Under the pieces are notes generated by a model, which saw only the letters and a list, made by a program, of their open reading frames with translations, was not told the origin of the DNA and did no database searches. Made by a program: the position numbers and the translations under genes. Below, in pieces: positions 52,779-60,354 of a DNA stretch of 64,000 bases (position 1 is its first letter; every line of letters begins with the position of its first letter). Origin of the DNA: Psychroserpens sp041224425 (GTDB lineage: Bacteria; Bacteroidota; Bacteroidia; Flavobacteriales; Flavobacteriaceae); assembly GCF_041224425.1 (NCBI RefSeq), contig NZ_JBGFGL010000077.1:310001-374000 (forward strand), in the 5' to 3' direction.

Positions 52779-53210
52779 AGCTATCCAATTTAAAATTGCT
52801 TCGCTACGCTTCGCGCCATTATTTTTTTTTGAAAAGAAAAAAGATAGCCATAGTTGTTGTGGCGTGGGTAAGGCTGTCAAGGTTTTTGGATAAAAGTTTT
52901 TTTATTGAATGACTAAATCAAAAAAAAAGGTATTGAAAAAAGTTTTATTCAAAACCCGTAGGGCTTGACCTTTATAGCCTTGTGCGGTTGGCAGAGGTAG
53001 CCACATATATTTGCCATCTTTTTTATTTTAAATTTTCAAATTAGTTAAACTTGATTGAAAATGCCTTTAACTTTTCTGGGGAATTAACACTTAAAAAAAT
53101 AGGTTTTAGTACCGTACTGAGCGTTGGGTGAAGCGTTTGTATGGGTAGCATTTTAAATAGTTGTTTGATAAAACAGCATTTAAACAAGCTACTTATACAG
53201 GACTTTTAGA

Positions 53211-53259
53211 CAATAGCTTATTGCTTTTTTGAGGCACGAGAAAAAGCAATATGCTATGG
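53211..53259. repeat. Imperfect inverted repeat 1
   Basis: Left arm CAATAGCTTATTGCTTTTTT pairs with AAAAAGCAATATGCTATGG across a 10-nt loop (GAGGCACGAG) with two mismatched positions. The core AATAGCTTATTGC recurs in inverted repeat 3. Confidence 0.65.
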
Positions 53260-53523
53260 CGTAGCACTACACTTTATAAACCTATTTTTTTATAACCGCT
53301 GACTTGGGTGGTGGGGAAAAGTGGACTTTTAAATTTGTTAACGAAATGAAACAAACAAAGACTTGAGGTAAGGAATACTTGGACTTAACGATGGTTTTGT
53401 GCAGCTTGAATGAGATAACGAATATTATTATCAATTAACGTAACCCTTAAAATATTCAGATGTTTAATGTTTGTTCAAAATGTGGTTATATGTTCCGATG
53501 TGCGCGTTGGAATTTCGGATATT

Positions 53524-53616
53524 TTACATAATACCAGTTATAGCTACGAAAATATAAGAATGCTGCGATAGCAAACCCTTGAAAGGATTTTTGCTACTAT
53601 AACTTGTATTATGTAA
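53524..53616. repeat. Imperfect inverted repeat 2
   Basis: The arm at 53524-53543 (TTACATAATACCAGTTATAG) matches the reverse complement of 53597-53616 at 19 of 20 positions, enclosing about 50 nt. The length resembles an attC site, but the ends lack the RYYYAAC/GTTRRRY core and no integrase is present in the window. Confidence 0.65.
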
Positions 53617-53660
53617 CATAGCTTGGGTGAGTTTAGGGTTTTATGATATAATAATAACAG

Positions 53661-53717
53661 AATAGCTTATTGCAGTTTGGTTTGATTTTATGAAAACCAA
53701 AGCTGTAATATGCTATT
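53661..53717. repeat. Imperfect inverted repeat 3
   Basis: AATAGCTTATTGCAGTTTGG pairs with CCAAAGCTGTAATATGCTATT with a few mismatches around a loop of about 17 nt. It shares the 13-bp AATAGCTTATTGC left arm with inverted repeat 1, about 450 bp away. Confidence 0.65.
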
Positions 53718-53847
53718 ACCTTAAAGACAAAAAAACGCTAAACTTGTTAGGTGAGCGGAACAACACAAAAGACAGAGGATTTTGAGCTTTCGACAGGCTC
53801 AAGACAAGGCAAGCGAAAAAACTGGGTTTTGGGTTGTGGGGAATAAA

Positions 53848-53873
53848 AAAGAGCCTTCCGAAAAAGACTCTTT
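53848..53873 (-). terminator. Terminator of the copper operon
   Basis: Minus-strand hairpin AAAGAGTC/GGCTCTTT (one G-U pair) followed by a U-run, 9 bp past the stop codon of the last gene of the operon. Confidence 0.8.
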
Positions 53874-53882
53874 CATTATTGC

Positions 53883-54377
53883 TTAATGGTCGTGATTTGA
53901 ATGGTCATCACTTTCTTCTTCACCAGATTGATTCATCATCATTTCGTGGTCGTATTTACAACAACCTGGTAAACCATCATATGCTTCTTCATCACCTGCT
54001 ACTTTTTCGGTATCATATCCTGAAGCTGCGATTGCTTTATGGATTGCCATTGCATCGGTTTTTGTATCATCAAAAGACACATCAATCTTCTTTTTATCGA
54101 CATCCCAATTAGCACTTGCAACACCTTCAACACCGTTAGCTGCTTTTTCGATAGTGTTTTTACACATTCCGCAATTTCCTCTTACACCAAAAGACAGGTC
54201 TGTCATTGCCATATCTTTTGACATTTCAGTAGTTGTGGTTTCTGTTTCTTTTTTGGTTTCGTTTTTACAACTTGTTAAACCTAATGCTGCTATTACAGCT
54301 ACACTTAAAATTACTTTTTTACTCACGTCGATTACATTTTTGTTTTTGTGTTCGTGATTTTTCTTTGAAAAATTCAT
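53883..54377 (-). CDS. Heavy-metal-associated (HMA) domain lipoprotein
   Basis: 164 residues from the ATG; a GTG at codon 18 (MSKKVILSVAVIAALGLTSC if used) would give a more usual signal peptide. Lipobox GLTSC (Cys37). The HMA fold (about 60-125) carries the metal pair GNCGMCKNTIEKA. The C-terminal tail adds LPGCCKYDHEMMMNQ and a His/Asp/Glu-rich end, so several soft-metal ligands are present. Predicted periplasmic copper-binding protein at the end of the efflux operon. Confidence 0.88.
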   Translation of the reverse strand: MNFSKKNHEHKNKNVIDVSKKVILSVAVIAALGLTSCKNETKKETETTTTEMSKDMAMTDLSFGVRGNCGMCKNTIEKAANGVEGVASANWDVDKKKIDVSFDDTKTDAMAIHKAIAASGYDTEKVAGDEEAYDGLPGCCKYDHEMMMNQSGEEESDDHSNHDH

Positions 54378-54409
54378 TGTTTAAAATTTAATTGTTATTA
54401 CTTGATTTA

Positions 54410-56188
54410 TTATTCTATTACTTGTTTTACTTCACCACAGGTTAGCATTGCTTCGCCAAAGTATGGATTGATTACTTTTTCTTCTTTGCTTAACCAATAA
54501 GCACCATTATTGTTATCTGCCATTGGACAAAATTCTACATAGACCTTTTCATTGATACCAAATAGTTGTACAGCATTGATTAGATGTGATGATAAATGTT
54601 TAAAATGGTCTCTTTGTGATTTTATATCGGACGTTTCAGAAATTGAAGTTGCAGAAGATTTTATTTCGCCTTCTAATGACATCCAATGGTTATGCGCCTT
54701 ATTATCTGACAACAATTTCATATCTACTTTGTTCAATTTATTTAATAAAGTTGTTGCGTTTGCTGAAGTACTTATTGAATCTTCTTTTACTAAAGCATCT
54801 TTTAAATTGATATACGCATTGTAAACACTATTTAACTGTTGTTGAAATTTCTCTGATACTTCCAAACGCTCATTCATATTAGTGTGGTCACTTTCTTTGT
54901 TAGATGCATTGTTATCCATACCTAAATGACCTTCGTGTCCAGTCATTACTTTACCACCATCTTTATTCATCATAGACTTTTTGCCTTGTAATTGTGCTGC
55001 TGCATCAACCGTAAATGTTCCGTTAGTCACTATTTCATTTCCAACAAATAAACCTTCTACAACTTCATATTCATTACCAATTTGATTGCCTAATTTAATT
55101 TCACGCATTTCAAAAATAGGTTGGTCTGGATTTGTTTTAAGGTACACCACAGAACGTTCACCTGTCCATAATACAGAAGATGCAGGAATTGATAATACTT
55201 CATCATTTTTAGCTGTACTGCCTTCAATATTTGCGGTTACAAACATTCCTGGTTTAAATACATCGTCCTTATTGCTTAAAACAACACGTAAGGTTACAGT
55301 TCTTGTTTTCGTGTTTAAAACTGGGTCAATGAAATCAACTTTACCTTTAAACTCTTTATTAGGATAAGCATTGGTTGTTATCATCACTTCCTGTCCTTTT
55401 TTAAAGCGGTCAATCTGATTTTCATACACATCAAAGTTTCCCCAAACTGTGTTGAGATTGGCAATTTTTAATAAGGGTTGTCCTTGTTTGATGTAATCGC
55501 CTTGCTCTACCAATTTTTCTGTAACAGTACCCGAAACGGTTGCATAAACAGGAAAGTTTTCTTTTACTTTTCCTGTTTCTTCAATCTGGTTGATTTGATT
55601 TTCAGAGAGTTTCCATAATTTCAATTTATTACGGACTGCTTTGTATAAAGCAGGTTGAGATTCTTTTAAAGAAGCTGCTGTGATTAATTCTTGTTGTGCT
55701 GCATAGAGTTCTGGCGAATAAATGGTTGCCAATAATTGACCTTTACGAACTTCTTCGCCTGTAAAACTCACATTCAAACGTTCAATTCTTCCAGCGAAAT
55801 AACTTACCTGTACTGCATTGGCTTCTTCGTTTTCAGCAATTTTACCAGATAACTTTATGGTGTTGCCTTCAACATTTCCCTTGCCTACAACAGTTGTTTG
55901 AATATTGGCTAATGCCATCGCATTTTCTGTTAGTTTAAATTGGTCTGCCATTAAGCCATCACTTCCGCTTTCCGCAGGAATTAAATCCATACCACAAATG
56001 GGGCAGTCGCCTGGCTCTGGTTGCATAATCTGTGGATGCATAGAACACGTCCACATTTGATTGGTTGCTGCAACCGCATCGTGATTATGGTCTATTTCTT
56101 CATTTGATGAGCCACCAAAAAGCAACCAACCCAATAACACACCTACTACGAGTATGCCAATATATATGACTATTTTATTATTTTTCAT
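54410..56188 (-). CDS. cusB: CusB-type RND periplasmic adaptor with heavy-metal-binding and DUF3347 domains
   Basis: 592 residues. N-terminal membrane anchor (about 5-23); heavy-metal-binding domain MWTCSMHPQIMQPEPGDCPICGMDL (about 46-69, given by its key CSMHP and CPICGMD parts); then the adaptor core with VQVSYFAGRIERLNVSFTGEEVRKGQLLATIYSPEL and a beta-barrel/membrane-proximal region to about residue 405. The C-terminal DUF3347 module (about 450-592; EFCPMADNNNGAYWLS, MLTCGEV) resembles the protein encoded at 59700-60302. It links CusA to the TolC channel for Cu+/Ag+ export. Overlaps the DUF305 gene by 11 bp. Confidence 0.93.
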   Translation of the reverse strand: MKNNKIVIYIGILVVGVLLGWLLFGGSSNEEIDHNHDAVAATNQMWTCSMHPQIMQPEPGDCPICGMDLIPAESGSDGLMADQFKLTENAMALANIQTTVVGKGNVEGNTIKLSGKIAENEEANAVQVSYFAGRIERLNVSFTGEEVRKGQLLATIYSPELYAAQQELITAASLKESQPALYKAVRNKLKLWKLSENQINQIEETGKVKENFPVYATVSGTVTEKLVEQGDYIKQGQPLLKIANLNTVWGNFDVYENQIDRFKKGQEVMITTNAYPNKEFKGKVDFIDPVLNTKTRTVTLRVVLSNKDDVFKPGMFVTANIEGSTAKNDEVLSIPASSVLWTGERSVVYLKTNPDQPIFEMREIKLGNQIGNEYEVVEGLFVGNEIVTNGTFTVDAAAQLQGKKSMMNKDGGKVMTGHEGHLGMDNNASNKESDHTNMNERLEVSEKFQQQLNSVYNAYINLKDALVKEDSISTSANATTLLNKLNKVDMKLLSDNKAHNHWMSLEGEIKSSATSISETSDIKSQRDHFKHLSSHLINAVQLFGINEKVYVEFCPMADNNNGAYWLSKEEKVINPYFGEAMLTCGEVKQVIE

Positions 56189-56660
56189 TCTCTAATCGTT
56201 TTATCATTGCTTTCATTTCTTCTATTTCTTTACGTTGTGCTTTTATAATGTCTTCTGCTAATTTTTTAACTTCTGGGTCTTGAATATCTGCTCTTTCACT
56301 TGTTAAAATAGCGATAGAATGATGTGGTATCATTGCTTTCATCCATAGTACGTCACCAATGATTGGTGCTTGTGTTCTTACTAATCCTAATGCACCTACA
56401 AACAGGATAAAACTACCTGCAAGTATGGCTATGTTTTTCTTTCTATCATTATACATTTTTCGCATAAAAAACCACATTATTACTGCCATTGCTGAAATAC
56501 CTAAACAGGTCATATAAAATCGGGTTAAGCTAAACCACACGTGGTCTATTGCATAGGTGTTTAGATACATTGTGATGTACATTGCTACAAATGAGCAAGC
56601 CAACATTATAAAGAAGGTTTTGTAATTTCCTTTGTTTGAGTGTTCTTTTGAATTTTCCAT
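56178..56660 (-). CDS. DUF305 membrane protein
   Basis: 160 residues with four hydrophobic segments (about 15-33, 43-65, 75-92 and around 95-110) and then the DUF305 motif WMKAMIPHHSIAILTSERADIQDPEVKKLAEDIIKAQRKEIEEM (key residues MIPHHS, A, E). The His/Met pairs suggest copper binding. DUF305 proteins are common in copper and silver islands. Spacing of 18 bp from the CopA gene and an 11-bp overlap with cusB make it part of the operon. Confidence 0.9.
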   Translation of the reverse strand: MENSKEHSNKGNYKTFFIMLACSFVAMYITMYLNTYAIDHVWFSLTRFYMTCLGISAMAVIMWFFMRKMYNDRKKNIAILAGSFILFVGALGLVRTQAPIIGDVLWMKAMIPHHSIAILTSERADIQDPEVKKLAEDIIKAQRKEIEEMKAMIKRLENEK

Positions 56661-56678
56661 AATTATTTGATTTTATAG

Positions 56679-59180
56679 TTAAACTTTAATTGTTCTTAAT
56701 CGTAGTGCATTTCCAATAACTGAAACAGAGCTAAAACTCATTGCTAAAGCTGCTATCATTGGCGAGAGCAATATTCCAAAGAATGGAAACAAAACTCCTG
56801 CTGCAATAGGCACACCTAAAGTGTTATAAATAAGTGCAAAAAATAGGTTCTGCTTAATGTTCTTCATTACAGCATTACTTAAATTTTTTGCTTTTACAAT
56901 ACCGTGTAAATCGCCTTTTACGAGTGTTATCATAGCACTTTCTATCGCTACATCTGTTCCCGTACCCATTGCAATACCTACATCACTTTTTGCCAATGCT
57001 GGTGCATCATTAATGCCATCACCTGCCATAGCAACTACTTTTCCATTTTTTTGTAGTTTCTCTACTTCTTTGAGTTTGTCTTCTGGTAGCATACTGGCTT
57101 TAAAATCTGCAAGATTTAGTTCTGATGCTACTGCTTTTGCAGTATCGTGATTATCGCCTGTAAGCATTATAACATCAATGCCTTTATCTTGAAGTGCTTT
57201 AATCGCTTTGGCACTTGTTTCTTTTATTTTATCTCCTATAACTACATATCCTACAACGGTTTCATCTATTGACAAATAAGAAACTGTTTTACCCTGTTTT
57301 TGATAAGATTTTGCTTCGTCTTTCATTTTAGAAGTAATATCTGCTTTGGCATATTCCATCATTTTAGGATTTCCTAATGCTACTTTTTTATCTTTTATTA
57401 TAGCTTCAACACCTTTTCCTGTGACAGCACTAAAATCTTCGGAATTTAAAATTTCTGCGTTATGTTCCTTTCCATATTTAACTGTCGCTTCTGCCAAAGG
57501 ATGTTCACTATTGGTATTTAATGAAACGATGTATTGAAGTAGCTCATTTTTGTTTAAAGTATCACTAAAAGCACCTACTGTTTCTACCGTTGGTTTTCCT
57601 TCTGTAATAGTTCCAGTTTTATCAACTATAAGTGTATTTACCTTATCCATTTTTTCAAGAGCTTCTGCATTTTTAATCAATACACCATTTTGAGCACCTT
57701 TGCCCACACCAACCATTACAGACATTGGTGTTGCTAAACCTAAAGCACAAGGACACGCAATAATTAGTACTGCTATTGCATTCACAAACGCATACACATA
57801 AACTGGTTCTGGTCCCCAAATAGACCATACAATAAATGTGATAATAGAAATAAGAACTACAACTGGCACAAAATAACCTGATACTTTATCTGCTAAATTT
57901 TGAATAGGTGCGCGACTTCTACTGGCATCATTAACCATATGAATGATTTGTGAGAGTAACGTATCACTTCCTACTTTTTCCGCTTTCATCAAGAAAGATT
58001 GATTCCCATTAATTGTTCCGCTACTTACTTTATCATCTTGAGATTTGTTTACAGGAATAGGTTCTCCCGTAATCATAGATTCGTCAATGGTTGTTTCACC
58101 TTCAGTTATCATTCCATCTACAGGAATTTTGTCACCTGGTTTTACTTTTAAAATATCATTAAGTTCTATCTCGTCAATACTGACTTCAACTTCTTCACCA
58201 TCTACTATTTTTATGGCCTTATTAGGTGCTAATTTCAACAGTTCTTTTACTGCCGAATTGGTTTTACTATGGGCACGAGCTTCTAACAACTGACCTAAAA
58301 GCACTAACGTTAGAATAACTGTTGCTGCTTCAAAATAGACGTGAACTGCGCCTGATTCAGTTTTAAATTGTTCAGGAAATACATCTGGAAACAACATCCC
58401 AAATACACTAAATAACCAAGCCACACCTGCACCGATTCCAATAAGTGTAAACATATTGAGATTCCACGTTTTTATGCTTCTATAAGCACGCTCAAAGAAC
58501 ATCCACGTAGCGTAAAAGACAACTGGAATGGATAAAACAAACTGAATCCAATTCCAATTTTTTTGTTCCATTATATCATACAATGGATTGTTATTGAGCA
58601 TTTCGCTCATTGCAATTAAAAAAATTGGTAAGGTGAATGCGGTTGCAATCCAAAACTTCTTTAAAAGTTTTTTATACGTTTTTTCCTCTGCTGAACTATC
58701 TGCTTCCATTGGTACTAAATCCATCCCACAAATAGGACACGAACCTGCTTCGTCTTTAATGATTTCTGGATGCATAGGACACGTCCATTGTTCTGCTGAA
58801 GTTGTGGATAGATTTTGTTCTTCCACCAAATCCATTCCGCAAACAGGACAATCGCCTGGTTCGTCATAAGTTTTATCGCCTTCGCAATGCATAGGACAAT
58901 AAAATGTGCCTGTGCCTTTTCCTTTGGGTTGCACTTTCTTTTTATCTTTTGAATATTGATGTTGTTCACCTTGTTTATGAATGCTATATCTATCACCATC
59001 CTTTTTTAAGGCTTCTTGAAACTTTTCTATAGGAATATGCGATTCCATTTCTATGGTAGCTTCTGCCTTTTCTAAATCGACGGTTGCTTTTGAAACGCCT
59101 TCTACTTTAGAAAGTGTTTCCTCAACGTGACTGCGACAACCGTTGCAGGTCATTCCGTGTATGTGATATGTGTGTTTCAT
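56679..59180 (-). CDS. copA: Copper-translocating P1B-type ATPase CopA
   Basis: 833 residues. An N-terminal HMA domain has GMTCNGC (Cys12, Cys15), followed by two heavy-metal-binding (YHS-like) domains (about 92-122, YCPMHCEGDKTYDEPGDCPVCGMDL; and about 132-158, WTCPMHPEII..CPICGMDL). Then come the ATPase core with IIACPCALG (CPC metal site), VDKTGTITEG (phosphorylated Asp), EHPLAEA and GDGINDAPALAKSDVGIAMG. It exports Cu+ (or Ag+) from the cytoplasm. The first of the two heavy-metal-binding domains carries an insertion (HCEGDKTY), unlike the second. Confidence 0.96.
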   Translation of the reverse strand: MKHTYHIHGMTCNGCRSHVEETLSKVEGVSKATVDLEKAEATIEMESHIPIEKFQEALKKDGDRYSIHKQGEQHQYSKDKKKVQPKGKGTGTFYCPMHCEGDKTYDEPGDCPVCGMDLVEEQNLSTTSAEQWTCPMHPEIIKDEAGSCPICGMDLVPMEADSSAEEKTYKKLLKKFWIATAFTLPIFLIAMSEMLNNNPLYDIMEQKNWNWIQFVLSIPVVFYATWMFFERAYRSIKTWNLNMFTLIGIGAGVAWLFSVFGMLFPDVFPEQFKTESGAVHVYFEAATVILTLVLLGQLLEARAHSKTNSAVKELLKLAPNKAIKIVDGEEVEVSIDEIELNDILKVKPGDKIPVDGMITEGETTIDESMITGEPIPVNKSQDDKVSSGTINGNQSFLMKAEKVGSDTLLSQIIHMVNDASRSRAPIQNLADKVSGYFVPVVVLISIITFIVWSIWGPEPVYVYAFVNAIAVLIIACPCALGLATPMSVMVGVGKGAQNGVLIKNAEALEKMDKVNTLIVDKTGTITEGKPTVETVGAFSDTLNKNELLQYIVSLNTNSEHPLAEATVKYGKEHNAEILNSEDFSAVTGKGVEAIIKDKKVALGNPKMMEYAKADITSKMKDEAKSYQKQGKTVSYLSIDETVVGYVVIGDKIKETSAKAIKALQDKGIDVIMLTGDNHDTAKAVASELNLADFKASMLPEDKLKEVEKLQKNGKVVAMAGDGINDAPALAKSDVGIAMGTGTDVAIESAMITLVKGDLHGIVKAKNLSNAVMKNIKQNLFFALIYNTLGVPIAAGVLFPFFGILLSPMIAALAMSFSSVSVIGNALRLRTIKV

Positions 59181-59243
59181 TGAATTTATTTTTTCTTTTC
59201 TTTAAAGAAAAATGAACTAATCCATTCTACTTATATCAGAATT

Positions 59244-59699
59244 TTAATTTAAACTATCTTTAATTTGTTTCATATAACCAATTATAAGTTCTTTTTCACC
59301 TGTCGATAAAAGGGCATTTTTGTGAATTAGCGTATAAGACCAAAGGGGCATTTCGCCATTTTCAATTTGATTGATGATGGATTTTAGTTTACTGTTTTTT
59401 CTTCTATTTGAATAATCATCCCATTCATTAAAATTTAATTCTGCCTTGCCTTCTTTGATATGGTCTTCAAGAAACCAGGCTACCGGTTGCACCTTATTGT
59501 ACCAAGGATATATTGTATTGTTACTGTGGCAATCATAGCAAGAGACTTGTAATTTGTTCTTGATATCATTTGGGACATCATTTACCAACATAAAGTCGGT
59601 TTTTGGAACAACTTCACTTTGGTTGCGCGTTGTGGGGATAAATTGAATCCCCACAAACGCCACCAACAACACTATTGCTATGATTTTTAAAATCTTCAT
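59244..59699 (-). CDS. Haem-binding domain protein (c-type, single CxxCH)
   Basis: 151 residues with an N-terminal anchor (about 5-20) and CYDCHSNNTIYPWYNKVQPVAWFLEDHI, the start of the haem_bd family domain; FNEWDDYSNRRK and IENGEMPLWSYTLIHKNALLS complete it. It is a periplasmic membrane-bound cytochrome of undefined partner. Encoded between the DUF3347 protein gene (immediately adjacent, 0 bp) and copA, so it belongs to the copper operon. Confidence 0.9.
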   Translation of the reverse strand: MKILKIIAIVLLVAFVGIQFIPTTRNQSEVVPKTDFMLVNDVPNDIKNKLQVSCYDCHSNNTIYPWYNKVQPVAWFLEDHIKEGKAELNFNEWDDYSNRRKNSKLKSIINQIENGEMPLWSYTLIHKNALLSTGEKELIIGYMKQIKDSLN

Positions 59700-60302
59700 T
59701 TAGTTAATTTCCTTTTGGACTTTTCCACAGTTCAACATCTTGCTTCCATAATAGGGATTCTTAATATCCTTGCTCATACTTAACCAAGCTGAACCACCAT
59801 CGTACATTGGACAAAATTGCTCATATAGTTTTACTTGTGTTCCTGTAATAGCTACCATATCAGTAATATCCTTACTTAAAACTTTAAAGTGCTCACGTTG
59901 ATGTGCTATTGGACTTTCTGAAATATGTTCTGCGTGTTCCGTAGCATCTTCGATAATGTCCTTTAATTCTGATTGCTGGGCATCTGTAAATTTTGAAATG
60001 TCAAGCTTTCCTAATGACGTTGCGAGGGTTGCACCCAATTCTTTAGCTTTGGCATTATCATCTACCACTAAGGCATCCTTTAAGTTGAAATAGTCATTTA
60101 ATATTGTTTGAGAATTTGTATCTCCATTCATTGCCATTTTCTTTTTCTTACCATCGTGATGACCATCGCTATTGTCGTGATTCATTTCTGTATTATGACC
60201 TTCATCGTTGTTATGTTCTTTTTTTGCGTCTTTACAAGACATTGTTGTTAGGCTTATAAAAGCCATTACCATAATTGTTGTTACTAATTTTACTTTTTTC
60301 AT
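59700..60302 (-). CDS. DUF3347 lipoprotein
   Basis: 200 residues, lipobox LTTMSC (Cys23), a His/Asp-rich linker (about 29-55) and one DUF3347 domain (about 62-195) with LNDYFNLKDALVVDDNAKAKELG, EQFCPMYDGGSAWLS and MLNCGKVQKEI. The same module is fused to CusB in this operon. The conserved Cys/Met and the His-rich linker point to a copper-binding periplasmic protein. Confidence 0.9.
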   Translation of the reverse strand: MKKVKLVTTIMVMAFISLTTMSCKDAKKEHNNDEGHNTEMNHDNSDGHHDGKKKKMAMNGDTNSQTILNDYFNLKDALVVDDNAKAKELGATLATSLGKLDISKFTDAQQSELKDIIEDATEHAEHISESPIAHQREHFKVLSKDITDMVAITGTQVKLYEQFCPMYDGGSAWLSMSKDIKNPYYGSKMLNCGKVQKEIN

Positions 60303-60354
60303 TTTGACTTACTTTTAAGATTAATATTTGTTTATATAAAATTGTTATTTATTA

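Larger units (their letters stand above)
52779..53847. other. About 1.1 kb non-coding stretch with three imperfect inverted repeats
   Basis: I see no credible protein gene on either strand. The stretch contains three hairpin-forming inverted repeats, listed separately, and lies between a DUF6943-like gene typical of mobile elements and a copper-resistance operon. It may be decayed element DNA or encode structured RNA. Confidence 0.5.

Noticed and set aside
53524..53616. Integron attC site.
   Set aside because: The length and pairing are suggestive, but the required RYYYAAC/GTTRRRY ends are missing and no integron integrase is seen.
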